From positions 2,421,684 to 2,485,683 of the forward strand of contig OY282457.1 of NCBI GenBank assembly GCA_958296235.1: a DNA stretch of 64,000 nucleotides, written 5' to 3'. Origin of the DNA: an uncultured Candidatus Binatia bacterium. GTDB taxonomy: Bacteria; Desulfobacterota; Binatia; Bin18. Shown piece by piece: positions 36,746 through 47,878 of the stretch. How positions within the stretch are numbered: position 1 is the stretch's first letter; each line of letters begins with the position of its first letter. The position numbers and the translations under genes are program-made. The notes beneath the pieces were generated by a model. It was not told the DNA's origin. It made no database searches and saw only the letters and a program-made list of their open reading frames with translations.

Positions 36746-37153
36746 TTATCCGTTAGACGCCACGTCCAAGCGAACCTGAGCGAGACGGAGCGTATTTTGC
36801 GCGTCCTCAAAGTCGGCGTCGGTTGGCGAAAGCGCGCTGAGGGCGGCTTCCGCCTCGCGCACCGCCTCTTGGGCTTGCGCCGCGTCGATTTCGTTGGCAT
36901 ATGCGGCCTCGGTACACAGGACGGTCATCAGGTTGTCCACCACCTCAGCGAAGCCGTCGCTCACCGCTAATGACTGGGTGTGTCCGTTTTGTCTATAGGA
37001 CAAGCGCCCGGGCTGGAGCGAAGACAGAAACGTGGCGTGGTCGGGGAACACGCCAAACTCCCCCACCGTGCCCGGAGCGGTGACTTCATCGACCTCCTCA
37101 TCAAGGAGAAGACGCTCTGGGGTGACTAAACGCAGATGCAGGATATCGGCCAT
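36746..37153 (-). CDS. atpC: ATP synthase F1 epsilon subunit
   Basis: 135 residues. The beta-sandwich domain (1-85) has LRLVTPERLLLDEEVDEVTA, APGTVGEFGVFPDHATFL and the C-terminal helical hairpin rich in Ala/Glu (AQAQEAVREAEAALSA). It couples rotor movement to the F1 head and inhibits ATP hydrolysis. Last gene of the operon, 14 bases after atpD, followed by the terminator. Confidence 0.95.
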   Translation of the reverse strand: MADILHLRLVTPERLLLDEEVDEVTAPGTVGEFGVFPDHATFLSSLQPGRLSYRQNGHTQSLAVSDGFAEVVDNLMTVLCTEAAYANEIDAAQAQEAVREAEAALSALSPTDADFEDAQNTLRLAQVRLDVASNG

Positions 37154-37167
37154 AATGTCCGTCTTAT

Positions 37168-38631
<1,464 letters not shown>

Positions 38632-39489
38632 TCACTTCAACGATTCGCCAGTCGCGACGATCTCCAGTAATTCCCGGGTAATCCCAGCTTGACGGGCGCG
38701 GTTCATATCCAAAGTCAGGCGGTCAATCATGTCAACGGCGTTACTGGTGGCATTATCCATGGCCGTCATCCGCGCGCCGTGCTCGCTCGCCACCGATTCC
38801 AGCATGGCCCGATAGATCAGCATGTCGATATAGCGTTCTAACAAGCTGGCCAATAAGGTCTGTGGCGCAGGTTCGTACAGATAATCCACAGCGCTTTGAT
38901 CTTCCGTCTGCGGCGTTGACGCAATGGGCAGAATTTTATCCAGGGTCGGGACCTGAACCAGCGCCGAACGGAACCTGGCGTACAAGACATGGAAGCTGTC
39001 GGTTTCTCCGTTGAGAAACCGCTCGCCAACCCGCCGGCCAATATCGTGGGCCAGGTCTGCGGACAGCCGCCCGTACAGATTGATATGCTCCTCCGCAATG
39101 GCGACGTCGCGCCGCTTAAAGTGGTCAGAGGCACGGCGACCGACCAGAATGAGACTCACTTTTTGTTCGGAACGCTGTCGTATGAACGCTTCGGCTGCGC
39201 GGATTAAAGAAGAGTTGAACCCGCCACACAACCCGCGGTCGGAAGTCATCACAATCAGGGTGATGTTGTTTTCCGCTCGTTCGGTGAGAAAGGGGTGGGC
39301 GAGTTCATCCCCCTGCGCCGCCAGATTCTGTAAGACCGCTTCCAGCTTCTCCGCGTAGGGACGCGCGGCCAGCGCGGCTTCCTGCGCCCGGCGCAGCCGC
39401 GCCGCTGAGACCATCTTCATGGCCTTGGTGATCTGCTGGATATTCTGGACGGACGAGACGCGTTTGCGGATTTCTTTCAGAGTCGCCAT
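38632..39489 (-). CDS. atpG: ATP synthase F1 gamma subunit
   Basis: 285 residues, the central rotor shaft. The N-terminal coiled coil (LKEIRKRVSSVQNIQQITKA) and the C-terminal signature AMDNATSNAVDMIDRLTLD match the family, as does LIVMTSDRGLCGGFNSSLI in the middle. It begins directly after atpA. Confidence 0.96.
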   Translation of the reverse strand: MATLKEIRKRVSSVQNIQQITKAMKMVSAARLRRAQEAALAARPYAEKLEAVLQNLAAQGDELAHPFLTERAENNITLIVMTSDRGLCGGFNSSLIRAAEAFIRQRSEQKVSLILVGRRASDHFKRRDVAIAEEHINLYGRLSADLAHDIGRRVGERFLNGETDSFHVLYARFRSALVQVPTLDKILPIASTPQTEDQSAVDYLYEPAPQTLLASLLERYIDMLIYRAMLESVASEHGARMTAMDNATSNAVDMIDRLTLDMNRARQAGITRELLEIVATGESLK

Positions 39490-39492
39490 GAT

Positions 39493-41037
39493 TTAACCCC
39501 CCTGTGTCCCCCCTGACAGGGGAGATTGAGGGGGATTAAAGCTCTGGTTGAATTCCTTGAGTACGGTGTCCAACCGCGCGGTGAGATCGTCGTCCAGAGC
39601 CCCCCTGGCGAGAATATCCGTGTAAATGTCAGGGTGAGAATTCTCGATGAATCGCGCGAGTTCCGACTCATACTGGGCCAGTGCCGTGTCGGGAATCTCA
39701 TCCAGGTGCCCATTGGTGCCGGCGTAGATAATGGTAATCTGGCGTTCGACCGGAAGCGGCTCGTACTGTCCCTGCTTGAGGACCTCAACCAGGCGCGTGC
39801 CGCGTGCCAGCATGCGTTGCGTGGCCACATCAAGGTCGGACCCGAATTGGGCAAAGGCCGCCATCTCCCGGTATTGCGCCAGGTCAAGGCGTAACGATCC
39901 CGCGACTTGCTTCATGGCCTTGATTTGCGCGTTGCCACCCACTCGGGAGACGGAGATGCCAACGTTGACCGCCGGTCGTACACCGGAGAAGAAGAGGTCG
40001 GACTCCAGGAATATCTGTCCGTCAGTAATGGAAATGACGTTGGTCGGAATATAGGCCGAAACGTCTCCGGCCTGGGTTTCAATCACCGGAAGGGCGGTCA
40101 ACGATCCGCCGCCCTGAGCGTCGCTCATTTTCGCGGCGCGTTCCAACAGGCGTGAATGGAGATAGAACACGTCGCCGGGAAAGGCTTCACGGCCGGGCGG
40201 GCGGCGCAACAGGAGGGAGAGCTGCCGATAGGCGACGGCGTGCTTTGACAGATCGTCATAGACCACCAGGGCGTGCTGCCCATTATCGCGGAAGTATTCG
40301 CCAATGGCAGTCCCGGAGTAGGGCGCAATAAATTGCAGCGGCGCTGCATCCGAGGCGGACGCGACAACAATGGTCGTGTAGTCCATGGCCCCGGCCCGGG
40401 CCAGTCGCTCCACGACCTGGGCAATGGTTGATTGCTTCTGGCCGATGGCGACATAGATACAGGAAACATCGCCACCTTTCTGATTGATAATCGTATCAAT
40501 AATAATGGCGGTTTTCCCGGTTTGGCGGTCGCCAATAATCAGCTCTCGTTGTCCGCGACCAATCGGGATCATGGAATCAATCGCCTTGATCCCCGTTTGC
40601 AACGGTTCCGTGACCGGCTGACGCAGGACGATACCCGGCGCTTTGACCTCGATTCGGCGCGTTTCCGTTGTCGCAATAGGACCCTTGCCGTCGAGCGGTT
40701 GGCCCAGGGCGTTGACCACGCGGCCCCGCATGGCATCGCCAACCGGAACCTCCGCAATACGCCCGGTGCGGCGCACCTCGTCGCCTTCTTTGATGGACTG
40801 AACCTCACCAAAGACGGCAGCGCCGACATTGTCCTCTTCCAGGTTCAGGGCCAGACCGTACAGATCGCCCGGAAACTGGAGCAGTTCGCCCGAGGCGACC
40901 CGGTCGAGACCATGAATACGGGCGATCCCATCTCCGGCTGATAGTACGGTGCCGGTCTCGCGTTGCTCAACCTGTTGGTCGTAGCCCTGGATCTGTTGCT
41001 TGATGATTTCGCTGATCTCAGCCGCGCGCAGTTCCAT
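39493..41037 (-). CDS. atpA: ATP synthase F1 alpha subunit
   Basis: About 514 residues. P-loop [16 protein letters not shown] (about 170) and the signature [14 protein letters not shown] (about 360) identify it. ATG 41037 is preferred since GAGAGGGA lies just upstream, giving the usual [12 protein letters not shown] start. The last 15 residues ([14 protein letters not shown]) are unlike other alpha subunits and are encoded by a GC-rich CCCCCTGTGTCCCCCC / GGGGGATT repeat, so the C-terminus appears to have been extended by a repeat insertion. Confidence 0.97.
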   Translation of the reverse strand: MELRAAEISEIIKQQIQGYDQQVEQRETGTVLSAGDGIARIHGLDRVASGELLQFPGDLYGLALNLEEDNVGAAVFGEVQSIKEGDEVRRTGRIAEVPVGDAMRGRVVNALGQPLDGKGPIATTETRRIEVKAPGIVLRQPVTEPLQTGIKAIDSMIPIGRGQRELIIGDRQTGKTAIIIDTIINQKGGDVSCIYVAIGQKQSTIAQVVERLARAGAMDYTTIVVASASDAAPLQFIAPYSGTAIGEYFRDNGQHALVVYDDLSKHAVAYRQLSLLLRRPPGREAFPGDVFYLHSRLLERAAKMSDAQGGGSLTALPVIETQAGDVSAYIPTNVISITDGQIFLESDLFFSGVRPAVNVGISVSRVGGNAQIKAMKQVAGSLRLDLAQYREMAAFAQFGSDLDVATQRMLARGTRLVEVLKQGQYEPLPVERQITIIYAGTNGHLDEIPDTALAQYESELARFIENSHPDIYTDILARGALDDDLTARLDTVLKEFNQSFNPPQSPLSGGTQGG

Positions 41038-41082
41038 TCGTCCCTCTCGCAATATACAAAATTATCTTGTAAATTCAAACGC

Positions 41083-41625
41083 TTACATATGTCTTGCTAA
41101 TTGATCGCCGAGCCGGGCGAGGTGTGTTTTGAGGCTGGCGTCATACACCCGTCCTTCCACCTCAACGACAACGCCCCCTAAGAGAGAGTCGTCTATCTCA
41201 AAGGTTGGCTCGACTGTCTTCTGTGTGAGTTGGCCGAATGTCTGCACGAGAAGCTGCTTTTGCTCTTCTTCCAACTCGACCGCCGAGCGCACCCGGGCAC
41301 GAACCCGCCCCAAAGCTTTGTCAAGCAGTTGTTGGTATGCCTCGTTAATCGCGCCAATGTCCTGGAGTCGGTCACTGTCTGCAAGGACGCGCAGAAACTT
41401 CTCGACAATCTCGTGGAGAGAGCCTTGGGCGACCAACTGGGTCACCATGTCCTGGCGCACGCTGGCCGGAAGCGCCGGAAGTGCAAGTATCTTTGCCAAT
41501 TCTGGATCAGCAAAGAGTTCGGCGACTTGGCCGAGCTGGTTTCCGGTCGTTTCTCCCTCTCCCCGCTCTTGCGCGAGACTCAGGAGGGCTTTGGCATACC
41601 GTCTAGCTACCTGTGTTCTCGGCAC
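41083..41625 (-). CDS. atpH: ATP synthase F1 delta subunit
   Basis: 180 residues joining F1 to the peripheral stalk. RRYAKALLSLAQERGE at the start and the C-terminal DDSLLGGVVVEVEGRVYDASLKTHLARL are typical. The start is taken as GTG 41625 (ribosome site AAGAGG), 23 bases inside the atpF 3' end; the frame is open to 41670 but the extra residues do not fit the family. The overlap implies coupled translation. Confidence 0.94.
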   Translation of the reverse strand: MPRTQVARRYAKALLSLAQERGEGETTGNQLGQVAELFADPELAKILALPALPASVRQDMVTQLVAQGSLHEIVEKFLRVLADSDRLQDIGAINEAYQQLLDKALGRVRARVRSAVELEEEQKQLLVQTFGQLTQKTVEPTFEIDDSLLGGVVVEVEGRVYDASLKTHLARLGDQLARHM

Positions 41626-42202
41626 TCCCCACCTCTTGAACCAGTTGTTCCACGAGTCGGCGGTTATCACCTCTCGTCACGTTTTTTTGGATCAGTTCGG
41701 TCGCAATCGCCACCGCTTGTGTTGCGACTTCTTTCCGAAGGAGCCGCCGCGCCTCCTCGACCTCCCGTTGGGCGATAAGTTGCACCTCGGTTTTCGCCCT
41801 TTCTGCCATCTGTTGGGCCTCTTCCATCAGGCGCTGTCGCTCGCGTTCTGCCGCCTCAACGGCTTGACTCCGTAATTGCTCTTCCTCGGCGGCAAGGTTG
41901 GCCAGCTTGGTATCATACTCCTGGCGCATCGCAGCGGCCTCTTCTTTGGCCTTTTTTGCTTCCTCAAGCGCTCGGACAACCGTCTCGTGTCGTTCTTTGA
42001 GCTTGCGTCGGATAAGGTCTCGGGTGAATTTCCTGATGACAAAGGCAAAAATAAGAAAATTGATGCTGAAAAAGCCTAAGGTGAGGAGAGGCGAGCCGCC
42101 CCCATGCGCATCACTCGCGGCCCACGCCAGCTCGGAACAGGAAAGGGAGAGAAGAAGGCTGCTGAGGGTGACACCCAGGAGAGGGAGTATCAGTGCTACC
42201 AT
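41603..42202 (-). CDS. atpF: ATP synthase F0 subunit b
   Basis: 199 residues. An N-terminal signal-like segment (ILPLLGVTLSSLLLSLSCSELAWA, first 27 residues; only its hydrophobic nature is used) is followed by the membrane helix LTLGFFSINFLIFAFVIRKF and a long charged coiled coil, the outer stalk. The double hydrophobic N-terminus is seen in deltaproteobacterial AtpF. It works with a second b-type subunit encoded just upstream. Confidence 0.93.
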   Translation of the reverse strand: MVALILPLLGVTLSSLLLSLSCSELAWAASDAHGGGSPLLTLGFFSINFLIFAFVIRKFTRDLIRRKLKERHETVVRALEEAKKAKEEAAAMRQEYDTKLANLAAEEEQLRSQAVEAAERERQRLMEEAQQMAERAKTEVQLIAQREVEEARRLLRKEVATQAVAIATELIQKNVTRGDNRRLVEQLVQEVGSAENTGS

Positions 42203-42204
42203 AA

Positions 42205-42639
42205 CTAGGAGAGGGGTCTTTCCAGGAGTTTCTCGCTTATTTCATCGGCAAATTGCCCAACCTGGGCTTCAAGGCTCTGGCGGGTGCGCTGGATATCCTC
42301 AGAGAGGCTGGCTCGGACGTTGGCAATGGATTGTTCGGCTTCTTTCCGCGCTGACTCAACAACTGAGCGGGCCTGGTCTTCCGCGTCTTTATAGATAGCG
42401 TCGACACGCTGCCGCGCTTCCGCTCGGGAGGTGGCGAGTCGGGTTTGATATTGTTTGTCCATAGCCTCGGCTTCTGCCTTGACCGTCACCGCTTCTCGCA
42501 TTGCCCCCTCCGTCCGTTGTGCCCGCGTTTTGAGTACCGCAAGGTTGGGCGTGAACAGAAAATGGCGTAAGCAGGCCCAAACAACAAGAAAGAGAATGAT
42601 TTGGGCTATAAAGGTCCAGTCTGGCGGGAAAGAAAGCAC
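42205..42639 (-). CDS. atpF': ATP synthase F0 subunit b'
   Basis: 144 residues with one N-terminal helix (FIAQIILFLVVWACLRHFLF) followed by a coiled coil. It forms a b/b' heterodimer with atpF, as in phototrophs and many deltaproteobacteria. It is the first gene of the F1 operon, 57 bases after parB, and ends two bases before atpF. Confidence 0.92.
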   Translation of the reverse strand: MLSFPPDWTFIAQIILFLVVWACLRHFLFTPNLAVLKTRAQRTEGAMREAVTVKAEAEAMDKQYQTRLATSRAEARQRVDAIYKDAEDQARSVVESARKEAEQSIANVRASLSEDIQRTRQSLEAQVGQFADEISEKLLERPLS

Positions 42640-42696
42640 CGAAAAAAGTCTCCTCTCGAGAGCAATTCAAAGTGAAAACTTGCGCCCCTTTTCCTT

Positions 42697-43584
42697 TCAT
42701 CCTTTTAAGCGCTGCACAAGCCCCTCTAGTTCGTCATTGGAATAATATTCAATTTCTATCTTTCCCCCCTTTTTGCGAGAGGTGAGTCTGACTTTGGTTC
42801 CCAGGGCACGGACCAAGTCTTCTTCAACCGCCTTCAGGTACACATCCGTCCTTTGTATCAGCGTAGGCTCTTCTGCAGCAGACGACTCAACTGAGGGTCC
42901 CTCGATAACATTGGACTGTGACACGAGTGTTTCTGTGGCGCGTACGGACAAGCCCTGCTCCATAATACGGCGGGCCATTTCCAGTTGCTGCCCTGGCACA
43001 TTCAGCGCGAGCAGGGCGCGCGCATGGCCAACGGTGAGTGCCCCGCTATCAACATGCTCTTTTATCTCCTCGGGAAGATTCAAAACGCGCAGGAGATTGG
43101 TCACGACAGGCCGGCTTTTGCCAACGCGCTGCGCAACCTGCTCCTGAGTGAGATGAAACTCTTCCATCAGCTGTCGATACGCCAGTGCCTCTTCTATTGG
43201 GGTGAGTTCCTCACGCTGAATATTTTCAACCAGCGCCATTTCAAGACTTTCCGCATCGCTGACCTCTTTAACGATAACCGGAACGCGTTCAAGCTGGGCC
43301 TGCCGCGCTGCACGGAACCGTCTTTCCCCCAGGATGAGCTCATATCCCTGCGGTATTTTCCTGACCACCAACGGTTGCAGAATGCCCTGGTTATGGATGG
43401 ATTTCGAGAGTTCGGCAATTTTTGCCTCATTAAAATAGCGTCTCGGCTGTCTTGGATTGGGTCGTATTTCGGAAATGGGAACCTGACGCTCGGCCGGAGT
43501 ATCGAGTGATGTTCCCTTGGGAATCAGTGCACTCAAACCTCTGCCAAGGGAACGCCTTTTTACATTTACGGCAACGTCACTCAT
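42697..43584 (-). CDS. parB: Chromosome partitioning protein ParB
   Basis: 295 residues. GRGLSALIPKGT at the N-terminus binds ParA. The CTP-binding box is LGERRFRAARQA (about 86-97). The helix-turn-helix is in HLTQEQVAQRVGKSRPVVTN, followed by TVGHARALLALN, and the C-terminal dimer domain ends SNDELEGLVQRLKG. It loads at parS; two parS sites are found at 45.3 kb. It overlaps parA by ATGA. Confidence 0.97.
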   Translation of the reverse strand: MSDVAVNVKRRSLGRGLSALIPKGTSLDTPAERQVPISEIRPNPRQPRRYFNEAKIAELSKSIHNQGILQPLVVRKIPQGYELILGERRFRAARQAQLERVPVIVKEVSDAESLEMALVENIQREELTPIEEALAYRQLMEEFHLTQEQVAQRVGKSRPVVTNLLRVLNLPEEIKEHVDSGALTVGHARALLALNVPGQQLEMARRIMEQGLSVRATETLVSQSNVIEGPSVESSAAEEPTLIQRTDVYLKAVEEDLVRALGTKVRLTSRKKGGKIEIEYYSNDELEGLVQRLKG

Positions 43585-44462
43585 CCTTCACCACTCTCTT
43601 CCTCTCCCAATGAGCGAACGCTCATCGCTGTGTGAGTCTCTGTTGTTGCTGCAACTGTTGGTGTGGAACCGAAATCGCTCTCTGGACGAATCCACTCTTC
43701 TGGCTCTCGTCTGAGCAGCTCCTGAGCAAGGTCCGTATAACTCTGCGCGCCGCGGCAAGAGGGGTCGTACAAGAGAACAGGCAGACCGTGGCTGGGACTC
43801 TCACTTAACCGCACATTCCGGGGGATAATCGATTCAAAGACGTACTGAGGAAAGAATTCCCGTATTTCCTCGGCGACTTGGTGACAGAGCCGATTGCGCG
43901 CGTCGAACATCGTCAGCAAGAGCCCTTCAATGGCAAGGGCCGGATTGAGTCTTTCGCGAATGATATCGAGTGTCTCTATCAGGGACCGCAGCCCCTCAAG
44001 GGCGTAGTATTCGCACTGGAGAGGGATGAGGACGCTATCTGCCGCGGTCAGAGAATTCACGGTAAGCAGCCCGAGCGAGGGTGGACAATCGAGAAAAATA
44101 TAGCGATAGGTTGCGCCATATTGTCGAATAAGAGTCCGCAGACGGTATTCTCTGTCTTCGATGTTGAGGAGTTCAACTTCCGCCCCTATCAGGTCATGAT
44201 TGGCGGGCAGAACGTCAAGCTTTTCAATGGCTGTCTTGTGAACAGCCTCCTGGAGCGTACACTCCCCGAGGAGCAGTTGATAAATGGTCGCTGCATCTGC
44301 GCTGGGACGAGCGCCCACACCACTGGAGGCATTCCCTTGAGGGTCACAGTCAATAAGGAGGGTTTTTGCTCCAGATATGCCTATGGCGGCCGAAAGGTTG
44401 ATAGCAGTCGTGGTCTTCCCAACCCCGCCCTTCCGATTGGCTATACAAATGGTCCTGGCCAC
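43581..44462 (-). CDS. parA: Chromosome partitioning ATPase ParA
   Basis: About 293 residues. The deviant Walker A motif is CIANRKGGVGKTTTAINL near the start, with Walker B in YIFLDCPPSLGLL (about 125). It forms DNA-bound gradients with ParB for origin segregation. Start: the frame is open to GTG 44534, but family proteins start just before the P-loop, so GTG 44462 is chosen, though without a clear ribosome site. The C-terminal tail after about residue 260 is Pro/Thr/Glu-rich and unusual. Confidence 0.96.
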   Translation of the reverse strand: MARTICIANRKGGVGKTTTAINLSAAIGISGAKTLLIDCDPQGNASSGVGARPSADAATIYQLLLGECTLQEAVHKTAIEKLDVLPANHDLIGAEVELLNIEDREYRLRTLIRQYGATYRYIFLDCPPSLGLLTVNSLTAADSVLIPLQCEYYALEGLRSLIETLDIIRERLNPALAIEGLLLTMFDARNRLCHQVAEEIREFFPQYVFESIIPRNVRLSESPSHGLPVLLYDPSCRGAQSYTDLAQELLRREPEEWIRPESDFGSTPTVAATTETHTAMSVRSLGEEESGEG

Positions 44463-44621
44463 AGGATTCAGTAGCACATTACCGGAAGCAAGGGAAGATT
44501 GTAGAAGGTCTGGGTTGTGGCACAGGTGTCCCACTAATTTCTTATTTCCCTGACGTGTACCACCTGGGGGGGACGGTGCTATGCGGTGCGTTCCAGGTGG
44601 CGTTCGAGGGCACTCCTCTTC

Positions 44622-44912
44622 CTACCCACCCTTTATGCAGACATCTCGGGCCGCTCGGTACAGCACCATACGTTGCGCCCGTTTTTTCCCGCGCACCAGC
44701 GGAAGTAGCCGCTTTCTCGTTTCATCAAGGGCCGACCCCACGACGGTCTCTAGCAGCGAGCGTATATCGGAGGAACGGCCGCCCGGCTTATGCATCCGTG
44801 CCTGCAAGCAGGGCGTTACCACATACCGCTCGATTTCTTCGATGTACACACTGCTCTGCGCAAACACCCACGTCGGCAGGAGCACTGCCACAACACACAA
44901 GACGCTGCTCAT
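44622..44912 (-). CDS. Small secreted protein, unknown
   Basis: 96 residues from ATG 44912. A clear signal peptide (MSSVLCVVAVLLPTWVFAQS) is followed by a basic helical domain with two cysteines (YVVTPCLQAR and ARDVCIKGG), possibly a disulfide. No family recognised. It lies in the gap between parA and rsmG, same strand. The frame is also open upstream to 44951, with a basic N-terminus. Confidence 0.6.
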   Translation of the reverse strand: MSSVLCVVAVLLPTWVFAQSSVYIEEIERYVVTPCLQARMHKPGGRSSDIRSLLETVVGSALDETRKRLLPLVRGKKRAQRMVLYRAARDVCIKGG

Positions 44913-44978
44913 GTTTTGCCGCCTACGGCGTATGGGTCGTGATTTTCGCACTTAGACCACTGTGAGGAATAGTATAGG

Positions 44979-45152
44979 TCAGGGATTGTGGGAATGGGAC
45001 GCGCCTTTGAGTTCCCCGATGTCGCGGTTGAGGACAATCAGATTATCGGTCAGGAGTTTACTCAGGGCGTCCATGCGGCTGTTCACTTGCCACCACATCG
45101 TGCCTAAGAACGCAAACAGTGCAATGATGAGTCCGGCGATGGTCCAGCCCAT
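44979..45152 (-). CDS. 57-residue single-pass membrane protein
   Basis: Too short for usual gene calling. MGWTIAGLIIALFAFLGTMW is a membrane helix. The rest (VNSRMDALSKLLTDNLIVLN) is an amphipathic helix with possible coiled coil. The ribosome site is GAGG very close to the ATG. It sits between a secreted protein gene and the parS sites. Function unknown; coding status inferred from the organised helix-plus-coil pattern. Confidence 0.5.
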   Translation of the reverse strand: MGWTIAGLIIALFAFLGTMWWQVNSRMDALSKLLTDNLIVLNRDIGELKGASHSHNP

Positions 45153-45302
45153 GCCTCTTATACTGCTCAGAGTGTAGAAAATGTCAAGTCACGATGGTCT
45201 GCATTTCCCCCACTGATACCACCCTCCAGCTACCCGAAACCCCTGTACCAATCCGGGCTTAATTCAGTACACGACCAAGGTCTGGAGGAAAGGGTTGAGC
45301 CA

Positions 45303-45318
45303 TGTATCACGTGAAACA
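45303..45318 (+). promoter_or_regulatory. parS: parS site 1
   Basis: TGTATCACGTGAAACA differs at one base from the parS consensus TGTTTCACGTGAAACA. It lies just downstream of rsmG and 27 bases from a second copy, the expected location near parAB. Confidence 0.93.
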
Positions 45319-45329
45319 TGACGGATAAA

Positions 45330-45345
45330 TGTATCACGTGAAACA
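45330..45345 (+). promoter_or_regulatory. parS: parS site 2, overlapping the rsmG stop codon
   Basis: Identical 16 bases to site 1, in direct orientation. On the minus strand it reads TGTTTCACGTGATACA and encodes the last residues CFT and the TGA of rsmG. Confidence 0.93.
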
Positions 45346-46002
45346 TTTCTTTCTGAAAAAGAGGGCATATCTCTCTCCTTCATCAAAGGGGAGACGGTAT
45401 TCACCCAGGGCCTTCCGTGTGAAGCCATCATGAGGGGGGTGATTTTCTCCTGCTGCTCCACCGTCCTTCTTGTGGGGGCCTCGCATTGCTACCGCATAGC
45501 CCCCGTTCTTCACGATCGGGAAGCAGAGCGTCAGAAAGTGGGTAATATCCCAGGTTGCCCGGGTGACAACGGTATCGAACCAAGCAGGCCTCCTGTCATG
45601 TCGGGCGAATTCTTCGGCTCGCCCTTCAAACACGCGTATATTCTGTATGCCTGTTATCCTGGCGGCCTGTTTCAGAAAGTTTGCTCTTTTTCTTCGGGTC
45701 TCAATGAGAAAAACCTGCCGTTCCGGTCCGGCGACGGCAAGTAGGAATCCCGGAAACCCAGCCCCACTCCCAAGATCGGCAAAAGCGCCCTGCCACGGAA
45801 GAATTTGCGAAAAGGCCAGAGAGTCGAGAATATGCTGCCGAATAATGGTTTTTGCGTCATGCTGGCCGACGAGATTGAAGACCTGAGACCAGCGCTGAAG
45901 TTCGTCTATGTACAGGGCTAAAGTGTGGAATGCCTGGGGAGAAAGCGCTATGTGTAACGCTTCCGCGCCCCGCTCTAAGAGAGCAATGGTCTCTTTATCC
46001 AT
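45334..46002 (-). CDS. rsmG: 16S rRNA (guanine-N7) methyltransferase RsmG
   Basis: 222 residues; methylates G527 of 16S rRNA. The SAM site is FADLGSGAGFPGFLLAVAGP (about 75) and QHILDSLAFSQILP precedes it. TRATWDITHFLTL follows the family pattern. ATG 46002 is used; TTG 46005 is a poorer start. The last codons form a parS site. It follows mnmG by three bases. Confidence 0.95.
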   Translation of the reverse strand: MDKETIALLERGAEALHIALSPQAFHTLALYIDELQRWSQVFNLVGQHDAKTIIRQHILDSLAFSQILPWQGAFADLGSGAGFPGFLLAVAGPERQVFLIETRRKRANFLKQAARITGIQNIRVFEGRAEEFARHDRRPAWFDTVVTRATWDITHFLTLCFPIVKNGGYAVAMRGPHKKDGGAAGENHPPHDGFTRKALGEYRLPFDEGERYALFFRKKCFT

Positions 46003-46005
46003 CAA

Positions 46006-47868
46006 TCAGGCGGTCCCAGTGCGTTTCAGGTGAATGGCCAGTAAGGACACGGCGGCGGGCGTCACTCCAGGGATACGCGACGCCTGACCCAGCGAGCGGG
46101 GGCGCAATGTCAGGAGTTTTTCTTTGACTTCGTTTGAGAGACCCTGGACACCCGTGTAATCAATCTCATTCGGAATAAGGGCCTCTTCCATGTGTCGGAC
46201 CCTGCTTACCCCTTCTTCCTGACGGCGTATGTAGCCGGCATACTTCACCTCTATCTCCACTTCGGCGCCCACTCCTGTGGACAGGGGAGTGGGCGCTGGG
46301 CTGATGGACTGGATATCTCCGAAGGATAACTCAGGCCGGCGGAGTAATTTCGCCAGCGATGTCGGCGTTTTTATCTCTGCCGTGCCCCAAGCGGATAGGT
46401 GGGTATTCACCACGTCGTTTGGGGTCAGTATGGTATCCTCCAGACGTCGGACCTCCCGGGCAATGTCTTCTTTTTTCCTCAGCGTCCGCTCGGCCGAGCT
46501 CGCATCGATGAGCCCGATTCCACGTCCGAATGCGCTCAGCCGCACATCTGCGTTGTCTTCCCGCAGTAACAGCCGATGCTCAGCCCGAGAAGTAAACATG
46601 CGGTAGGGCTCTCCTCCCACCCCTTTTGTGACTAAATCGTCTATGAGAACGCCGATATAGGCCTGGTCGCGGGAAAAAATTAAGGGGCTATCGCCCCGCA
46701 CTTTCAATGTCGCGTTAATTCCGGCCATCATTCCCTGTGCCGCCGCCTCCTCATAGCCGGTTGTCCCGTTAATCTGGCCAGCGAAGTAGAGGCCCGATAT
46801 CAGTTTTGTTTCTAAAGTCGGCGTGATCTGGGTCGGGTCGGCATAGTCATATTCAATGGCATAGCCGGGTCGCATGATTTCTGCGTCCTCTAAGCCTTGT
46901 ATTGAACGGACCATAGCGAGCTGCACATCCAGGGGCAGACTTGTAGAAAGGCCGTTTGGATACACTTCGACCGTGTCTCGCCCCTCCGGTTCGAGAAAAA
47001 TCTGGTGACGAGGCTTCTCTTTGAAGCGGATGACTTTATCCTCAATCGATGGACAATAGCGCGGCCCTCTTCCTGCAATCACACCGGAGTACAGGGGTGA
47101 GCGATCGAGTCCTGCGGTAATGGCCTGGTGCGTTTTCTCATTCGTGTACGTCATATGACACGGCAACTGTTCCTGGGTGATGGACTCGGTTGAAAAAGAT
47201 AAGGCAGGGGGAGGGCTATCTCCGTATTGCGGCTCCAAAATACCGTAATTGATTGTTCGCTTGTCTAATCGAGGACAGGTGCCGGTTTTGAGCCGGCCAA
47301 TATGAAAACCGAGTTCGCTCAGGTGGCTGCTCAATCCTTCAACGGCAAAGTCCCCTGCCCTGCCGGCTGCATAGTTTTTGAGGCCAACGTGGATGAGGCC
47401 CTTCAGAAAGGTCCCGGTCGTCAGAATAACGCTATGCGCCGAGAAGGACTCGCCTATCTGGGTGGTGACCCCTCTGACTCGGCTGTTCTCGACCCTCAGG
47501 CGTTCCACACTGCCCTGCCGCAGGGTGAGATTCGGGGTTGTTTCCACCACTCTCTTCATACGCTGCCGATACAGGGCCTTATCTGCTTGCGCGCGCGTCG
47601 CGCGAACGGCCGGCCCCTTGCGCGTGTTCAGGACGCGGAATTGAATGCCCGTCTCGTCAATGGCTCGGGCCATCTCCCCACCCAGCGCATCAATCTCTCG
47701 TACCAGATGGCTTTTGCCGATGCCTCCAATAGCCGGGTTGCATGACATCTGACCGATGTGATCCAGGTTCAGCGTCAGCATCAGAGTCTTGCCGCCAAGG
47801 CGAGCCGCCGCCAGTGCGGCTTCGATCCCAGCGTGGCCGGCGCCAACAACAATCACATCATAGTCCAT
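46006..47868 (-). CDS. mnmG: tRNA uridine 5-carboxymethylaminomethyl modification enzyme MnmG
   Basis: 620 residues. FAD-binding [17 protein letters not shown] at the N-terminus and [23 protein letters not shown] are highly conserved. [21 protein letters not shown] (about 370) marks the second FAD site. It acts with MnmE on the wobble uridine of certain tRNAs. Order mnmE-mnmG-rsmG on the same strand is typical for the region near the origin. Confidence 0.98.
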   Translation of the reverse strand: MDYDVIVVGAGHAGIEAALAAARLGGKTLMLTLNLDHIGQMSCNPAIGGIGKSHLVREIDALGGEMARAIDETGIQFRVLNTRKGPAVRATRAQADKALYRQRMKRVVETTPNLTLRQGSVERLRVENSRVRGVTTQIGESFSAHSVILTTGTFLKGLIHVGLKNYAAGRAGDFAVEGLSSHLSELGFHIGRLKTGTCPRLDKRTINYGILEPQYGDSPPPALSFSTESITQEQLPCHMTYTNEKTHQAITAGLDRSPLYSGVIAGRGPRYCPSIEDKVIRFKEKPRHQIFLEPEGRDTVEVYPNGLSTSLPLDVQLAMVRSIQGLEDAEIMRPGYAIEYDYADPTQITPTLETKLISGLYFAGQINGTTGYEEAAAQGMMAGINATLKVRGDSPLIFSRDQAYIGVLIDDLVTKGVGGEPYRMFTSRAEHRLLLREDNADVRLSAFGRGIGLIDASSAERTLRKKEDIAREVRRLEDTILTPNDVVNTHLSAWGTAEIKTPTSLAKLLRRPELSFGDIQSISPAPTPLSTGVGAEVEIEVKYAGYIRRQEEGVSRVRHMEEALIPNEIDYTGVQGLSNEVKEKLLTLRPRSLGQASRIPGVTPAAVSLLAIHLKRTGTA

Positions 47869-47878
47869 GCGTCTTCAC

